Shown: one piece after another, positions 8,116 through 16,773 of the stretch
How positions within the stretch are numbered: position 1 is the stretch's first letter
Layout of the letters: each line of letters starts with the position of its first letter
Assembly (NCBI GenBank): GCA_035650075.1
Contig: DASRII010000526.1
Location: forward strand, 5,293-69,292
Reading direction: 5' to 3'
DNA length: 64,000 nucleotides
DNA from: DASSUC01 sp035650075
Lineage (GTDB): Bacteria > Actinomycetota > Actinomycetes > Mycobacteriales > Micromonosporaceae
Program-made: the position numbers and the translations under genes
The notes under the pieces: generated by a model
Told to the model about the DNA's origin: nothing
The model's database searches: none
Seen by the model: only the letters and a program-made list of their open reading frames with translations

Positions 8116-8865
8116 ATGGTGGTCAAGCGCGGACTGTACTTAGCGCCGTTCGACGAGTTGGCTGATCCGCAACGCCTGATGGATCTGGCGGTGCTCGCGG
8201 AGTCCAAGGGCTGGGATGGTCTGTTCCTGTGGGATCGGATCGCCTACCCGCCGGCCGGGCGCCCGGTAGCCGACCCGTGGGTGGCGCTGAGTGCGATGGC
8301 GGTGGTGACCGAGACGTTGCGGCTCGGGCCTATGGTCACGCCGCTGTCCCGCAGGCGGGTGCAGAAGTTCGCGCGGGAGACGGTCACGCTGGACCGGCTC
8401 AGCAACGGCCGTCTCATCGTGGGCGTGGGTCTCGGCAATGCCGCGGACATGACGCCGTTCGGCGAGATCGTCGACCCTCGCGAGCGGGCGCGCGTGCTGG
8501 ACGAAGGGCTCGAGCGGCTCGCCGGGTACTGGGGCGGGGAGTTCACGCCGCTGCCGGTACAGCGTCCGCGCATTCCCGTGTGGGTCGCGGCGAATTGGCC
8601 TCATCGCAGGCCGATCCGTCGAGCGATCCGGTGGGACGGACTGTTCCCGATCGAACTGCCGGGACCCGAACAGCTCGTCGAGATGGCAGAGCTGACCAGG
8701 CACGCGCGCGACGGCAACGAGGATCCCTTCGACCTGATCGTGGAAGTACCACCCGGAGCTGACGTCGCCTCGTGGGAGAGCGCGGGGGCGACGTGGGTAC
8801 TGACCAGCTTCGAGCCGCAACCCGCGGAAATCGAGATACGCGAGGTTGTCGAGAACGGGCCGTGA
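8116..8865 (+). CDS. LLM-class flavin-dependent oxidoreductase
   Basis: 249 residues from the ATG at 8116; a TTG at 8089 overlapping the previous gene is possible but gives a poorly conserved tail. The TIM-barrel luciferase-like fold shows in GLYLAPFDELADPQRLMDLA, GWDGLFLWDRI, the SNGRLIVGVGLGN strand and IPVWVAANWPHR. Family members use reduced FMN or F420. The protein is shorter than the usual 280-330 residues because the C-terminal helices are trimmed. TACTAG/TAGGGT-like sequence lies directly before the ATG and no ribosome binding site is seen. The substrate is unknown. Confidence 0.82.
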   Translation: MVVKRGLYLAPFDELADPQRLMDLAVLAESKGWDGLFLWDRIAYPPAGRPVADPWVALSAMAVVTETLRLGPMVTPLSRRRVQKFARETVTLDRLSNGRLIVGVGLGNAADMTPFGEIVDPRERARVLDEGLERLAGYWGGEFTPLPVQRPRIPVWVAANWPHRRPIRRAIRWDGLFPIELPGPEQLVEMAELTRHARDGNEDPFDLIVEVPPGADVASWESAGATWVLTSFEPQPAEIEIREVVENGP

Positions 8866-8871
8866 CGAGTC

Positions 8872-9648
8872 ATGAACGCCGTCGACTACGACGCCGAGCT
8901 TCGACTGCACACCCCGGTACTGTGCCGGGCCTGGGGCATACAGCCTCGCGACCATGTCCTCGACATCGGTTGTGGGACAGGGCAGACGACACGCGAGGCG
9001 GCCCGCACGGCCCGGGCAGGCAGTGCGCTCGGGGTCGACGTCGCCATGTCCGCCATCGAACGGGCTCGCACTCTCGCGCGGGCGGAAGGCGTACGCAACA
9101 TCGCGTTCGAATGCGCCGACGCGCAGATCCATCACTTCGCGCCGCACCGTTTCGACATCGCGATCAGCAGGTTCGGCACGATGTTCTTCCGCGACCCGGT
9201 CACCGCTTTCACCAACATCGGGCGCGCCCTGCACCCGGATGGTCGGCTGGTGATGATGGTGTGGCAAGCACACCATCGCAACGAATGGGAGGTCGTGGTC
9301 CGCCGATCCCTGGGGTACGACGGTCCCGCGGCTGGCGAGCCGGATGCGTTCTCGCTGGGCGATCCGGCAGACGTGACGAAGGTGCTGCAGGCCGCCGGGT
9401 TCACCGACGTAGCCTTCACCGATGTCGACGAGCCTGTCTACTACGGTCCGAACGTGGCCGCCGCGCTGGACTGGGTCAGCGGCTTCGCCGGTGTCGGCAA
9501 CGCGCTGAAGCGACTGGACGCCACCGCCGCGGCGCGGGCGCTCGACCGGCTACGCGGGGCGCTCGCGGCACACCTACGTGACGACGGAGTCTGGTTGGAC
9601 TCCCGCGCTTGGATCGTGGCGGCACGTCATAGCGAAAGGGCCCTATGA
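8872..9648 (+). CDS. Class I SAM-dependent methyltransferase
   Basis: 258 residues. Motif I is VLDIGCGTGQ at residues 29-38, with an acidic strand LGVDVAMSAI and post-motif segments FDIAISRFGTMFFRDP and LHPDGRLVMMVWQ, typical of UbiE/COQ5-like small-molecule methyltransferases. It follows the flavin enzyme by 6 bases and overlaps the next VOC gene in an ATGA, so 8116-10058 is probably one operon. The methyl acceptor is unknown. Confidence 0.87.
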   Translation: MNAVDYDAELRLHTPVLCRAWGIQPRDHVLDIGCGTGQTTREAARTARAGSALGVDVAMSAIERARTLARAEGVRNIAFECADAQIHHFAPHRFDIAISRFGTMFFRDPVTAFTNIGRALHPDGRLVMMVWQAHHRNEWEVVVRRSLGYDGPAAGEPDAFSLGDPADVTKVLQAAGFTDVAFTDVDEPVYYGPNVAAALDWVSGFAGVGNALKRLDATAAARALDRLRGALAAHLRDDGVWLDSRAWIVAARHSERAL

Positions 9649-10058
9649 AAACACTGCACACGTCGTACCGCGTTTCGGACCTGGCCACCTCGCTCGACTT
9701 CTACACCACCCTCGGGTATGGCGAAGTCGGCCGGGTCGACGTCGGAGGCGGTACGAGTCTGACAATGCTCAAGTTCCCGAACGAGGAGTTCGTCTCGCTC
9801 GAACTCGTCTACCGGCCGGCCGATGGAGCGGTGGACATCGGTACCGGGTTCAGCCACGTCCCGATCCAGGTCGACGATCTCGCCGCCACGATCGACAAAC
9901 TGACCCAGGCGGGCGTTGCACCGGGTCCCGTGGAACGCCCCGGCGGCGAGGACGGCCCGCAGATTCTGTGGCTCACCGACCCGGACGGCTACCGGATCGA
10001 GTTGGTGCAGTGGCCCGCAGGGCACGCCGACGGGCTCACCGCCGCCGACTTCGGCTAA
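9645..10058 (+). CDS. VOC-family protein, lactoylglutathione lyase-like
   Basis: 137 residues. Two VOC modules are visible: HTSYRVSDLATSLDFYTTLG and HVPIQVDDLAATIDKLTQAG, with the closing metal-site strand LTDPDGYRIELVQW. It keeps the histidine and glutamate positions expected for metal binding in glyoxalase I-like members, better than the protein at 703. It is translationally coupled to the methyltransferase through an ATGA overlap. The substrate is not known. Confidence 0.85.
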   Translation: MKTLHTSYRVSDLATSLDFYTTLGYGEVGRVDVGGGTSLTMLKFPNEEFVSLELVYRPADGAVDIGTGFSHVPIQVDDLAATIDKLTQAGVAPGPVERPGGEDGPQILWLTDPDGYRIELVQWPAGHADGLTAADFG

Positions 10059-10113
10059 CGCTCGACTGTGGCGGGCGGCATGAATCTAGGACTTCCCGGG
10101 TACGACCATCCGT

Positions 10114-11634
10114 GTGACCGGCACCCACACTCTCGTGGCCGGCAGGTACCGGCTGCGGCACCCGCTCGGCCGTGGCGGCATGGGCACGGTCTGGCTGGCC
10201 ACGGACGAGGTGCTGCACCGTGACGTCGCGGTCAAGGAGATGGTGCCGCCGCCCGGCCTGAGCACCGAGGAGCGGGCGAGCCTGCACCGTCGGAGTCGCC
10301 GCGAGGCGCGGGCGGCCGCACGCCTCAACCATCCCAACGTGGTACGGGTCTACGACATCGTGGACAGCGGCGACGCACCGTGGATCGTGATGGAGTACGT
10401 GCCGGCGCGCTCGCTGCACGAGGTGATCAGGCAGGACGGGCCGTTGTCACCGGCCCGGGTAGCCACGATCGGGCTCGCCGTCCTCGAGGCGCTGCGGGCC
10501 GCCCACCACGCCGGGGTCATGCATCGCGACGTCAAGCCGGGCAACGTGCTGCTCGCCGACAACGGCCGGATCGTGCTCACCGACTTCGGCCTCGCGACCG
10601 TTCCCGACGAGGCGACTGTCACGCGGGTAGGGCTCGTACTCGGGTCGCCGTCGTTCATCCCGCCCGAACGCGCTCGGGGTGAGCCGGGCGGACCGTGGTC
10701 GGACATGTGGTCGCTCGGTGCGACGCTCTTCGCGGCCGTCGAGGGGCACGCGCCGTTCGAGCGGGCCTCGGCCATGGCGACGCTCACCGCGCTGGCCACC
10801 GAGCCCGTGCCGCCGACGCGCCGGGCCGGCCCGCTCCACCCGGTACTGGAAGGTTTGCTGCACAAGGATCCGGCTCAGCGGCTCGGCGCCGCGGACGCGG
10901 ACCGGATGTTGCGCGAGGTGGCGCGCGGGCCGGTCACCCGTGTGCCGGCGCCGTCGCGAACCCGGCCGGTGCCGCCGGTGGTACCACAGCCGTCCACCCG
11001 ACGGCGCCGGAAGATGCCGCTCGTGCTCGCGGTGCTCGCGCTCGTCGCGGTGGCGATAGCGGTCAACGCGCTGCTGCCCCGGGACACGCCACCGGATGGC
11101 CAGGGGACCTTCGGGTCGACACCCACAACCGGCCCGACCGCACAGGCCCCGACCGCCAACGCCCCGACCGGGGAGAAGACAACCGAGGAAGGCCTGCCGC
11201 AAGGCTGGCGCACCTACCGGGACGAGACCGGTTTCGCCGTGGCGGTCCCGATCGGGTGGACCGTGGTCCGGCGCAATGGCATCGTCTATTTCGACGAGCC
11301 GAACGGGGGCCGCCTGCTCGGCATCGACCAGACCGACCAACCCAAATCCGATCCCGTCGCCGACTGGGAGCAGCAGGAGGCGGCGCGGCTCTCGGCCGGT
11401 GACTTCCCGAGGTACGAGCGGATCGGCATCCGGACCTGCGACTACTTCGTGGCCTGCGCCGACTGGGAATTCCGGTACACCTCGCGCGGCACCCGCGTAC
11501 ACGTCAACAACCGTGGCGTGGTCGTCTCCGACAACCGGGCGTACGGGTTCTGGTGGTCCACTCCGGACAGCCAGTGGACCGCCAGCCTGTCCTATCTCGA
11601 CGTCATCTTCCGCACCTTCCAACCGGCACGCTGA
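10114..11634 (+). CDS. Transmembrane serine/threonine protein kinase (PknB-like)
   Basis: 506 residues. The kinase domain has the glycine loop LGRGGMGTVW (18-27), VAVKE lysine (Lys41), HRDVKPGN catalytic loop (137-144) and DFGLA (157-161), so it should be active. A Pro-rich linker and an RRRRK stop-transfer stretch precede a single membrane helix (about 301-321). The outer part has a Thr/Pro-rich stalk and a roughly 150-residue domain with TYRDETGFAVAVPIGW, but no PASTA repeats, so the ligand differs from PknB. The GTG is 7 bases downstream of TACGAC with no ribosome binding site, consistent with leaderless initiation. Confidence 0.9.
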   Translation: MTGTHTLVAGRYRLRHPLGRGGMGTVWLATDEVLHRDVAVKEMVPPPGLSTEERASLHRRSRREARAAARLNHPNVVRVYDIVDSGDAPWIVMEYVPARSLHEVIRQDGPLSPARVATIGLAVLEALRAAHHAGVMHRDVKPGNVLLADNGRIVLTDFGLATVPDEATVTRVGLVLGSPSFIPPERARGEPGGPWSDMWSLGATLFAAVEGHAPFERASAMATLTALATEPVPPTRRAGPLHPVLEGLLHKDPAQRLGAADADRMLREVARGPVTRVPAPSRTRPVPPVVPQPSTRRRRKMPLVLAVLALVAVAIAVNALLPRDTPPDGQGTFGSTPTTGPTAQAPTANAPTGEKTTEEGLPQGWRTYRDETGFAVAVPIGWTVVRRNGIVYFDEPNGGRLLGIDQTDQPKSDPVADWEQQEAARLSAGDFPRYERIGIRTCDYFVACADWEFRYTSRGTRVHVNNRGVVVSDNRAYGFWWSTPDSQWTASLSYLDVIFRTFQPAR

Positions 11635-11675
11635 CGGGCCTATCCTGCGCTTGCACCTTGTTCGCGCCCGGCCGG

Positions 11676-11941
11676 GTGGAGGTGACGCAGTTGCTCGGGA
11701 ATGCCCTGCGGTTCGCGAGAGCGCCACTCGAGTTCATCGAATCCCTACGACCGATGGGTGACGTCGTACGGAATCGGCTCGGTCCACAGAAGGTGTGTTC
11801 GCCATGACGGAGATGGCCGTCGTGCTCGCGACGATCGCCCAGCGATGGCGGCTGCGACCGGTGCCCGGTTACCCAGTGCGAGTAAACTCGATCTCTGCGT
11901 TGAAGCCCGACCACCTGCCGATGACACCGCACCGGCGCTGA
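11676..11941 (+). pseudogene. Cytochrome P450 remnant with internal deletion
   Basis: Two pieces of one P450 lie end to end in different frames. Positions 11676-11807 read as a P450 N-terminus (LLGNALRFARAPLEFIESLR then MGDVVRNRLGPQK). Positions 11804-11941 read as a P450 C-terminus (MAVVLATIAQRWRLRPVPG then LKPDHLPMTPHRR). All the middle, about a kilobase including the haem loop and I helix, is gone. This is most of the 396-base space between the kinase and egtA genes; the rest (11942-12030) shows only the egtA leader. Confidence 0.75.
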
Positions 11942-12030
11942 CGCCGGTTTTCCCCCGGGCGTGTCATTGTTGGTCGGAACGGGTAACCAGAGCTGCTCCC
12001 GCGGGGGGCCATGACGAACGGGGGACCGCC

Positions 12031-13278
12031 ATGGTCGACCCAACCGCTACCCCGCTCACCGAGGCCGCCGCCGCTACATATGTCGCCGCCGCCGGCTTCT
12101 CCGTCGGCCCCGTCGGCCGCGTGGGCGTGGAGCTGGAGTATCTGGTACGCGATCCCGTCGCGCCCACGGACCGGCCGTCCATCGCGCGGTTGCTCGCCGC
12201 CACCGCCCACCTGCCCGCTCCGCTGCCCGGTGGCGGGACCATCACCGTCGAACCCGGAGGTCAGCTCGAACTCTCGTCGGCCGTCGGGGCCAACCTGCAG
12301 GAGTGCGTGGAGGCCGTCGAGGTCGACCTGGCTCTCATCGAGGCGGCCCTGGCCGCCGACGGCCTCGTGCTCGACGGCGCCGGGCTCGACGCCCACCGGC
12401 CGCCCGAGCTGATCACCGATCATCCGCGCTACCAGGCGCTCGCGGCTTATCATGACCGCCGCAACGGCAAGGGCCGCGAGGTGATGTGCAACTCAGCGTC
12501 CGTACAGGTATGCCTCGACTCCGGGGACGACTCGGACGGCTGGGCCGGCTACCGCCGGCGGTGGTGGCTCGCCGACGCGCTCGGCCCGGTCCTGCTCGCG
12601 TCCTTTGCCAACTCGCCCCGGACCACCCGCGGCGGCACGCGCTGGGTCTCCTACCGCCAGGCGCTGCGGTTCGGCACTGATCCGAGCCGGACCCGCGCAC
12701 CCCGGCTGACCGCCGACCCGCGGACCGCGTGGGCGCGCTACGCCCTGTCGGCCAAGGTCGCCATGATCGCGCATCCCGAGCCGGAGCCCTGGCACGTGCC
12801 CAGCGGGCTCACGATGCGCGGCTGGCTGCGCGGGCACGGTCCGCGCCCGGTGACGTTGGACGATCTCGAGCGGCATCTCGGCACACTCGTGCCGCCGGTG
12901 CGGCCGCGCGGGTACCTCGAGTTCCGCATGATCGATCAGCAGTCCGCCGACGGTTGGGTCGTGCCGTTGGCCGTGGTGACCGCGCTCCTGGACGACCCGA
13001 TCGCGGCCGAGGCCGCCGCCGAGGCGACCGAGCCACTGCGGTCGCCGCTGCGACGGCACCGCGACTGGCTGGCGTCCGCCCGGACCGGTCTGGCCGATCC
13101 CGACCTGGCCGCCGCGGCGCGCTCCTGCTTCGAGGCGGCGGCGGCAGCGCTCGGCCGCATGGGCGCCGCCGCGCAGGTGCGGTCCGCGGTCGAGACATTC
13201 ATCGACCGGTACGTCGTACGCGGGCGCTGCCCGTCCGACGATGGGGTAGTGGTACCGATCCGGCAGCTCGTTCACTGA
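12031..13278 (+). CDS. egtA: Glutamate-cysteine ligase EgtA (ergothioneine biosynthesis)
   Basis: 415 residues from the ATG at 12031, preceded by a run of five G acting as a weak ribosome binding site. The glutamate-cysteine ligase family 2 fold shows in RVGVELEYLVRD, GGTITVEPGGQLELSS and EVMCNSASVQVCLD, and later RGYLEFRMIDQQSADGW. EgtA makes gamma-glutamylcysteine, the sulfur donor used by EgtB for ergothioneine. In many actinomycetes egtA heads an egtABCD cluster; here no egtB, egtC or egtD follows, so the rest must be elsewhere or the protein serves another use of gamma-glutamylcysteine. Assignment to EgtA rather than another GCS2 protein is by overall resemblance. Confidence 0.8.
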   Translation: MVDPTATPLTEAAAATYVAAAGFSVGPVGRVGVELEYLVRDPVAPTDRPSIARLLAATAHLPAPLPGGGTITVEPGGQLELSSAVGANLQECVEAVEVDLALIEAALAADGLVLDGAGLDAHRPPELITDHPRYQALAAYHDRRNGKGREVMCNSASVQVCLDSGDDSDGWAGYRRRWWLADALGPVLLASFANSPRTTRGGTRWVSYRQALRFGTDPSRTRAPRLTADPRTAWARYALSAKVAMIAHPEPEPWHVPSGLTMRGWLRGHGPRPVTLDDLERHLGTLVPPVRPRGYLEFRMIDQQSADGWVVPLAVVTALLDDPIAAEAAAEATEPLRSPLRRHRDWLASARTGLADPDLAAAARSCFEAAAAALGRMGAAAQVRSAVETFIDRYVVRGRCPSDDGVVVPIRQLVH

Positions 13279-14033
13279 TCGGCGAAGTCCAGGGTGCCGT
13301 CCCGGCGGCCACGCTGGACGAGCCGCTGGAAGGTCAGCACGCCCAGGCCCAGCCAGCAGAGCCCGACCAAGGCCTCGGCGACGGCGTGCCGGCCGGCCGA
13401 TCCGAGATCACCGGCGAGGACCTGCCGTACCGCGACGAGCCCGTTGGTCAGCGGCAGCGCGTACGCCGCCGAGGTGGGCGGCGGCACGTTGACCCCACAC
13501 AGCGCCATCAACGCCAGGACGCCCAGGTTCGCCACCATGGCTTCCACCGCCCGCAGGCGGACGAGGAGGCCGGCGAGGAACACCCCGGCGCAGTACGCGC
13601 TCGCGCCGACCAGCACGGTCAGCGGTACCAGCAGCAGGCTGCGCGGCCACGGCAGTGGCAGCCCGAACACCGGGCCGGCGACGAAGAGCGCGCCGAGCGC
13701 CGCGAGGACCCCGTCGGCGACGAGGTACGCCCCACGGGCGGCGAACACCAGTACCGGGCTCGTCGGGCTGGCCGCCAGCAGAGGCAGGGTGCCGGCTTCC
13801 CGTTCCCGGTTGACCAGGTTCAGGGCCCAGATCCCTTCCAACGCGGCGAGCAGGATCGCGTTGCCGACTAATAGGAACCAGGTCCGCTCGGGCGAACGCA
13901 GCAGCGTACCGATCAGCGCGAAGAACATCACCTGGGCCAGTACGCGCAGGTACCAGCCGGCCAGCCAGGTCCGCCAGGTGTAGATGGCGGTGTAGTCGGC
14001 CAGTCCACTTCGGACGGCGTACCAGACGATCAT
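13272..14033 (-). CDS. ABC-2 type transporter permease
   Basis: 253 residues beginning at the ATG inside an ATGA overlap with the upstream permease gene. Six hydrophobic helices and the cytoplasmic LNREREAGTLPLLAASPTSP loop identify an ABC-2 type exporter permease, where the REREAGT motif contacts the ATPase. It is the last gene of a three-gene exporter (ATPase, permease, permease). Its 3' end overlaps the end of egtA by 7 bases on the opposite strand. Confidence 0.87.
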   Translation of the reverse strand: MIVWYAVRSGLADYTAIYTWRTWLAGWYLRVLAQVMFFALIGTLLRSPERTWFLLVGNAILLAALEGIWALNLVNREREAGTLPLLAASPTSPVLVFAARGAYLVADGVLAALGALFVAGPVFGLPLPWPRSLLLVPLTVLVGASAYCAGVFLAGLLVRLRAVEAMVANLGVLALMALCGVNVPPPTSAAYALPLTNGLVAVRQVLAGDLGSAGRHAVAEALVGLCWLGLGVLTFQRLVQRGRRDGTLDFADQ

Positions 14034-14803
14034 TTCAGCCCCATTTCGCCGTTGTGCCGCAGGCGTCCCAGGATTCGGCGCATGAGTGCGGTCGCGAGCA
14101 GCAATTCGGCGCAGCCCAGTCCCACGACGGCGGCGACGCGTGCCACCGCGTCCGGTACCGGTGCCGGCTCGAGTGCCGCCCGCAGCAGGTCCGCCGACCA
14201 CGACAGGAATACGAGTCTGCTCACCGGGTGTGACCATCCGGGCAGTAGCGCGACTGGTACCAGGACTCCGCCGAGAACGTAGAACGGGTACGTTGCCGTG
14301 TTCGAGAACGTGATGGCACTGCGGGCAAGCACGAACAGTCCCGCCATCAGCAGCGCGGTAGCCGCGATGGCGAACGCCGTCGCGACCACCGTCGCGCCCA
14401 GCACCGCCGGGTGGTAGACGGCGATCCGGGCCCGCAACAGGTACCGGGCCACGAGCCAGATCTCCACAGTGGACAGCGAGCCGACGGCTGTGACCGCGAG
14501 CACCCGGCCGAATACCACGGTTGCGAAGTCCGTCGGCGCCGCCGCGTGCAGCTCCAGCGTCTCCGCGCCCCGGTCTCGCTGGATCACGGCTCCGCCGTGC
14601 AGCAGCGCGAAGCTCCACAGGGTGATGAGGATCGGGGCGACGACCGCGTACCCGCCGAGGTCCGTTCGCCCCGCGTGCCGCAGCACCATCAGGAATATCA
14701 GGGTGAACACCGGACCGGCTATCGCCGGGAACACCAGATCCGGCTGATGCCGAAAGAACGCCAGCTGCAGCCGGCCGCCGGCCGATATCCCGCGCATGCT
14801 CAC
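14030..14803 (-). CDS. ABC-2 type transporter permease
   Basis: About 257 residues. The GTG at 14803 is chosen because it overlaps the ATPase stop as GTGA; an ATG two codons later (14797) is the alternative. Six predicted membrane helices, with the coupling loop VIQRDRGAETLELHAAAPTD after the second. It is homologous in plan to the next permease, so the exporter is a heterodimer of membrane subunits powered by the ATPase at 14800-15747. Substrate unknown; drug or lipid export is typical of the family. Confidence 0.87.
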   Translation of the reverse strand: MSMRGISAGGRLQLAFFRHQPDLVFPAIAGPVFTLIFLMVLRHAGRTDLGGYAVVAPILITLWSFALLHGGAVIQRDRGAETLELHAAAPTDFATVVFGRVLAVTAVGSLSTVEIWLVARYLLRARIAVYHPAVLGATVVATAFAIAATALLMAGLFVLARSAITFSNTATYPFYVLGGVLVPVALLPGWSHPVSRLVFLSWSADLLRAALEPAPVPDAVARVAAVVGLGCAELLLATALMRRILGRLRHNGEMGLK

Positions 14804-15747
14804 ACCGCCAGTCCACGGTCGCCGATCAGGTCGAGGTAGACCTCCTCCAGACCGGGCGGACTCGTACACAGTGTCGTCACCCCGGATTCGACCAGCAGCC
14901 GCAGTACCGCCTCGAGCGCGTCGGTGTGGTCGACGTGGATCCGGATCGTGTTGCCGTCCCGGTCGACCCGGTCGACGCCGGGCAACGCGTCGAGCTGGCC
15001 GAGCGCCTCGGCGTCCCGGGCGTCGACGGTCACGTACCGGCGGCGGGTCGCCAGACCGGCGAGTGTCCGCGGGGACTCGGTGGCGAGGATCCGGCCGTGG
15101 TCGATCAGAGTCACGCGGTCGCACAGCGCCTCGGCCTCCGCCATGTCGTGGGTGGTGAGCAGCACGGTTCGACCCTCGGTACGCAGTTGTTCGACCAGTC
15201 GCCGGAATTCGCGCGCCGCCACCGGGTCGAGCCCGGTCGCGGGCTCGTCGAGGAACAGCACCGACGCATCCGCGATCAGCCCGCGTGCGAGATGCAGCCG
15301 CTGTTTCATCCCACGGGAATACGTCTCGACCCGTTCGTCCGCCCGATCGGCCAACCCGACGCGATCCAAGAGAGAATCGGTGCGTCGCGATATCTCGGCC
15401 CGCGGCAGGCGGTAGAGCGAAGCCCAGTACCGCAGGTTCTGCCGACCGGACAGGCGCGTGTACAGACCTCGCTCGCCGCCGAAGACAATGCCGATCCGGG
15501 GTTTGACGAGTCGTGTGTGGACGGTCACATCGTGGCCGCACACCAGTGCCCGCCCGGACGTCGGCGCCAGTACGGTCGACAAGATCTTGACGAGCGTGGT
15601 CTTGCCCGCGCCGTTGGGTCCCAACAGTCCGTGCACCTGTCCATACGGGACAGTCAGCGAAATCCGGTCCAGCGCGAGCACCTCGCTACCGCGGCGGGGC
15701 CGGTATATCCGGGTCAGGTTCTCGACAACTACCGCATCGTTGCTCAT
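14800..15747 (-). CDS. ABC transporter ATP-binding protein (drug/antibiotic exporter type)
   Basis: 315 residues. Walker A GPNGAGKTT, Q-loop region, signature YSRGMKQR, Walker B VLFLDEPATGLDP and the switch histidine in LLTTHDMAEAE are all present. A C-terminal domain of about 80 residues follows, as in NatA/DrrA-type exporter ATPases. It is divergent from the MerR-type gene and its start codon falls at the expected transcription start of a MerR-type promoter, so the exporter is probably switched on by that regulator. Confidence 0.92.
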   Translation of the reverse strand: MSNDAVVVENLTRIYRPRRGSEVLALDRISLTVPYGQVHGLLGPNGAGKTTLVKILSTVLAPTSGRALVCGHDVTVHTRLVKPRIGIVFGGERGLYTRLSGRQNLRYWASLYRLPRAEISRRTDSLLDRVGLADRADERVETYSRGMKQRLHLARGLIADASVLFLDEPATGLDPVAAREFRRLVEQLRTEGRTVLLTTHDMAEAEALCDRVTLIDHGRILATESPRTLAGLATRRRYVTVDARDAEALGQLDALPGVDRVDRDGNTIRIHVDHTDALEAVLRLLVESGVTTLCTSPPGLEEVYLDLIGDRGLAV

Positions 15748-15753
15748 GGCCCG

Positions 15754-15784
15754 ACCCTGGCACTTCGAGCTGACTTGAAGTCAA
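15754..15784 (-). promoter_or_regulatory. MerR-type promoter with 19-base spacer and dyad operator
   Basis: On the minus strand TTGACT (15784-15779) and CAGGGT (15759-15754) are 19 bases apart, the over-long spacing that MerR activators correct by twisting DNA. The spacer holds an imperfect 20-base dyad (15762-15781) with ACTTC and GAAGT arms. CAGGGT ends 6 bases before the exporter ATPase ATG, so the mRNA is probably leaderless. Confidence 0.7.
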
Positions 15785-15793
15785 ATGGTGTGC

Positions 15794-16183
15794 ATGGATC
15801 TGATCCCCATCGGTGAGGCCGCCCGCCGGCTCGGGGTCAACGCCTCGGCTTTGCGGTACTACGAAGAGCGCGGACTCGTCCGGCCCGCAACGCGCCGCGG
15901 TGGCCGGCGCATGTACGGCCCGGAACAGCTGCGCCGGTTGGCGTTCGTCGGCATGATGCAACGCCTCGGGCTGAGTCTGGATACCGCATCCGCGATTCTC
16001 GACGAGCCACCCGACCGTTGGCGGAGCGTCATCGTCGAGCAGTTGGCGGCCCTCGACAAACTGATCGCGCTCGCCACCGAGGCGCGTACGTTCCTGCATG
16101 AGGCGCTGCGCTGTCCTGCCGAGCATCCGGTGTACGAGTGCCCGTACACGATTGACGCGCTCGACCAAAGACTAGGACAGTGA
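15794..16183 (+). CDS. MerR-family transcriptional regulator
   Basis: 129 residues from the ATG at 15794, chosen over the ATG at 15785 because the winged-helix domain starts at once (DLIPIGEAARRLGVNASALR, then YYEERGLVRP). The dimerisation helix is moderately long, and the C-terminus has CPAEHPVYECPY, two cysteines that might sense a metal, thiol or drug, although their spacing is not that of a known metal MerR subgroup. It is divergent from an ABC exporter and its likely operator lies in the shared 46-base gap. TCAAAT stands 7 bases before the ATG. Confidence 0.88.
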   Translation: MDLIPIGEAARRLGVNASALRYYEERGLVRPATRRGGRRMYGPEQLRRLAFVGMMQRLGLSLDTASAILDEPPDRWRSVIVEQLAALDKLIALATEARTFLHEALRCPAEHPVYECPYTIDALDQRLGQ

Positions 16184-16338
16184 GGGACCCGCTCTGGTAT
16201 TCGTGACGATCGCTCGATATCGTGCACGGAGGGCAGGCGGACAATGGTTGGTGTGGGAACTCACGGGGTATGGGCGGCGATTTCCAGAAGCGTGAGTTAT
16301 CTTGTGAAGGTGATCATCCGTAATTTGGAGGCGTAGTT

Positions 16339-16683
16339 ATGGCACGGAGAGAGGTTGTCGTCCTCGAGGATGACTTGGATGGCGGCAATGCGGCCGAGAC
16401 GGTCAGGTTCTCGCTGGACGGTACGTTCTACGAGATCGACCTGAGTGCGAAGAATGCCAAGAAGTTGCGTGATTCGTTGGCTTCCTACGTAGCGGTGGGT
16501 CGCAAGGTTGGTCGTGGCGGCCTCGCGGCCGGTCGGGGTCGTGGTCGCGCATCGTCAGCCGTCGACCGCGAGCAGAACAAGGCGATTCGGGCCTGGGCCA
16601 AGAAGGCCAAGAAGCACGTTGCCGACCGGGGCCGGATTCCCCAGGAGATCATCGACGAGTACCACGCGAAGGCGGGCCGCTGA
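16339..16683 (+). CDS. lsr2: Nucleoid-associated protein Lsr2
   Basis: 114 residues, the usual length. The N-terminal oligomerisation domain starts MARREVVVLEDDLDGGNAAE and continues VRFSLDGTFYEIDLS; a flexible basic linker with GRGRGRA follows; the C-terminal DNA-binding domain has AIRAWAKKAKKHVADRGRIP, where the RGR inserts into the AT-rich minor groove. Lsr2 is the H-NS-like silencer of AT-rich and acquired DNA in actinobacteria. A ribosome binding site TTGGAGG lies 9 bases upstream. The 155 bases before it are the promoter region; I cannot pick a definite -35/-10 pair in it. Confidence 0.96.
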   Translation: MARREVVVLEDDLDGGNAAETVRFSLDGTFYEIDLSAKNAKKLRDSLASYVAVGRKVGRGGLAAGRGRGRASSAVDREQNKAIRAWAKKAKKHVADRGRIPQEIIDEYHAKAGR

Positions 16684-16773
16684 CTTCATAGGGTAACGAC
16701 TAGTCGCACTCGAACGGTGACAACACCAGCGCCGGCAGTAGTCGGACCATATCGAGAATGGGTATGTCTGTCC

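Noticed and set aside
14034..15541. Upstream extensions of both ABC permease frames
   Set aside because: The frames stay open by GC bias only; the extensions are Arg/Pro-rich without helices, and the true starts are at the 4-base overlaps.
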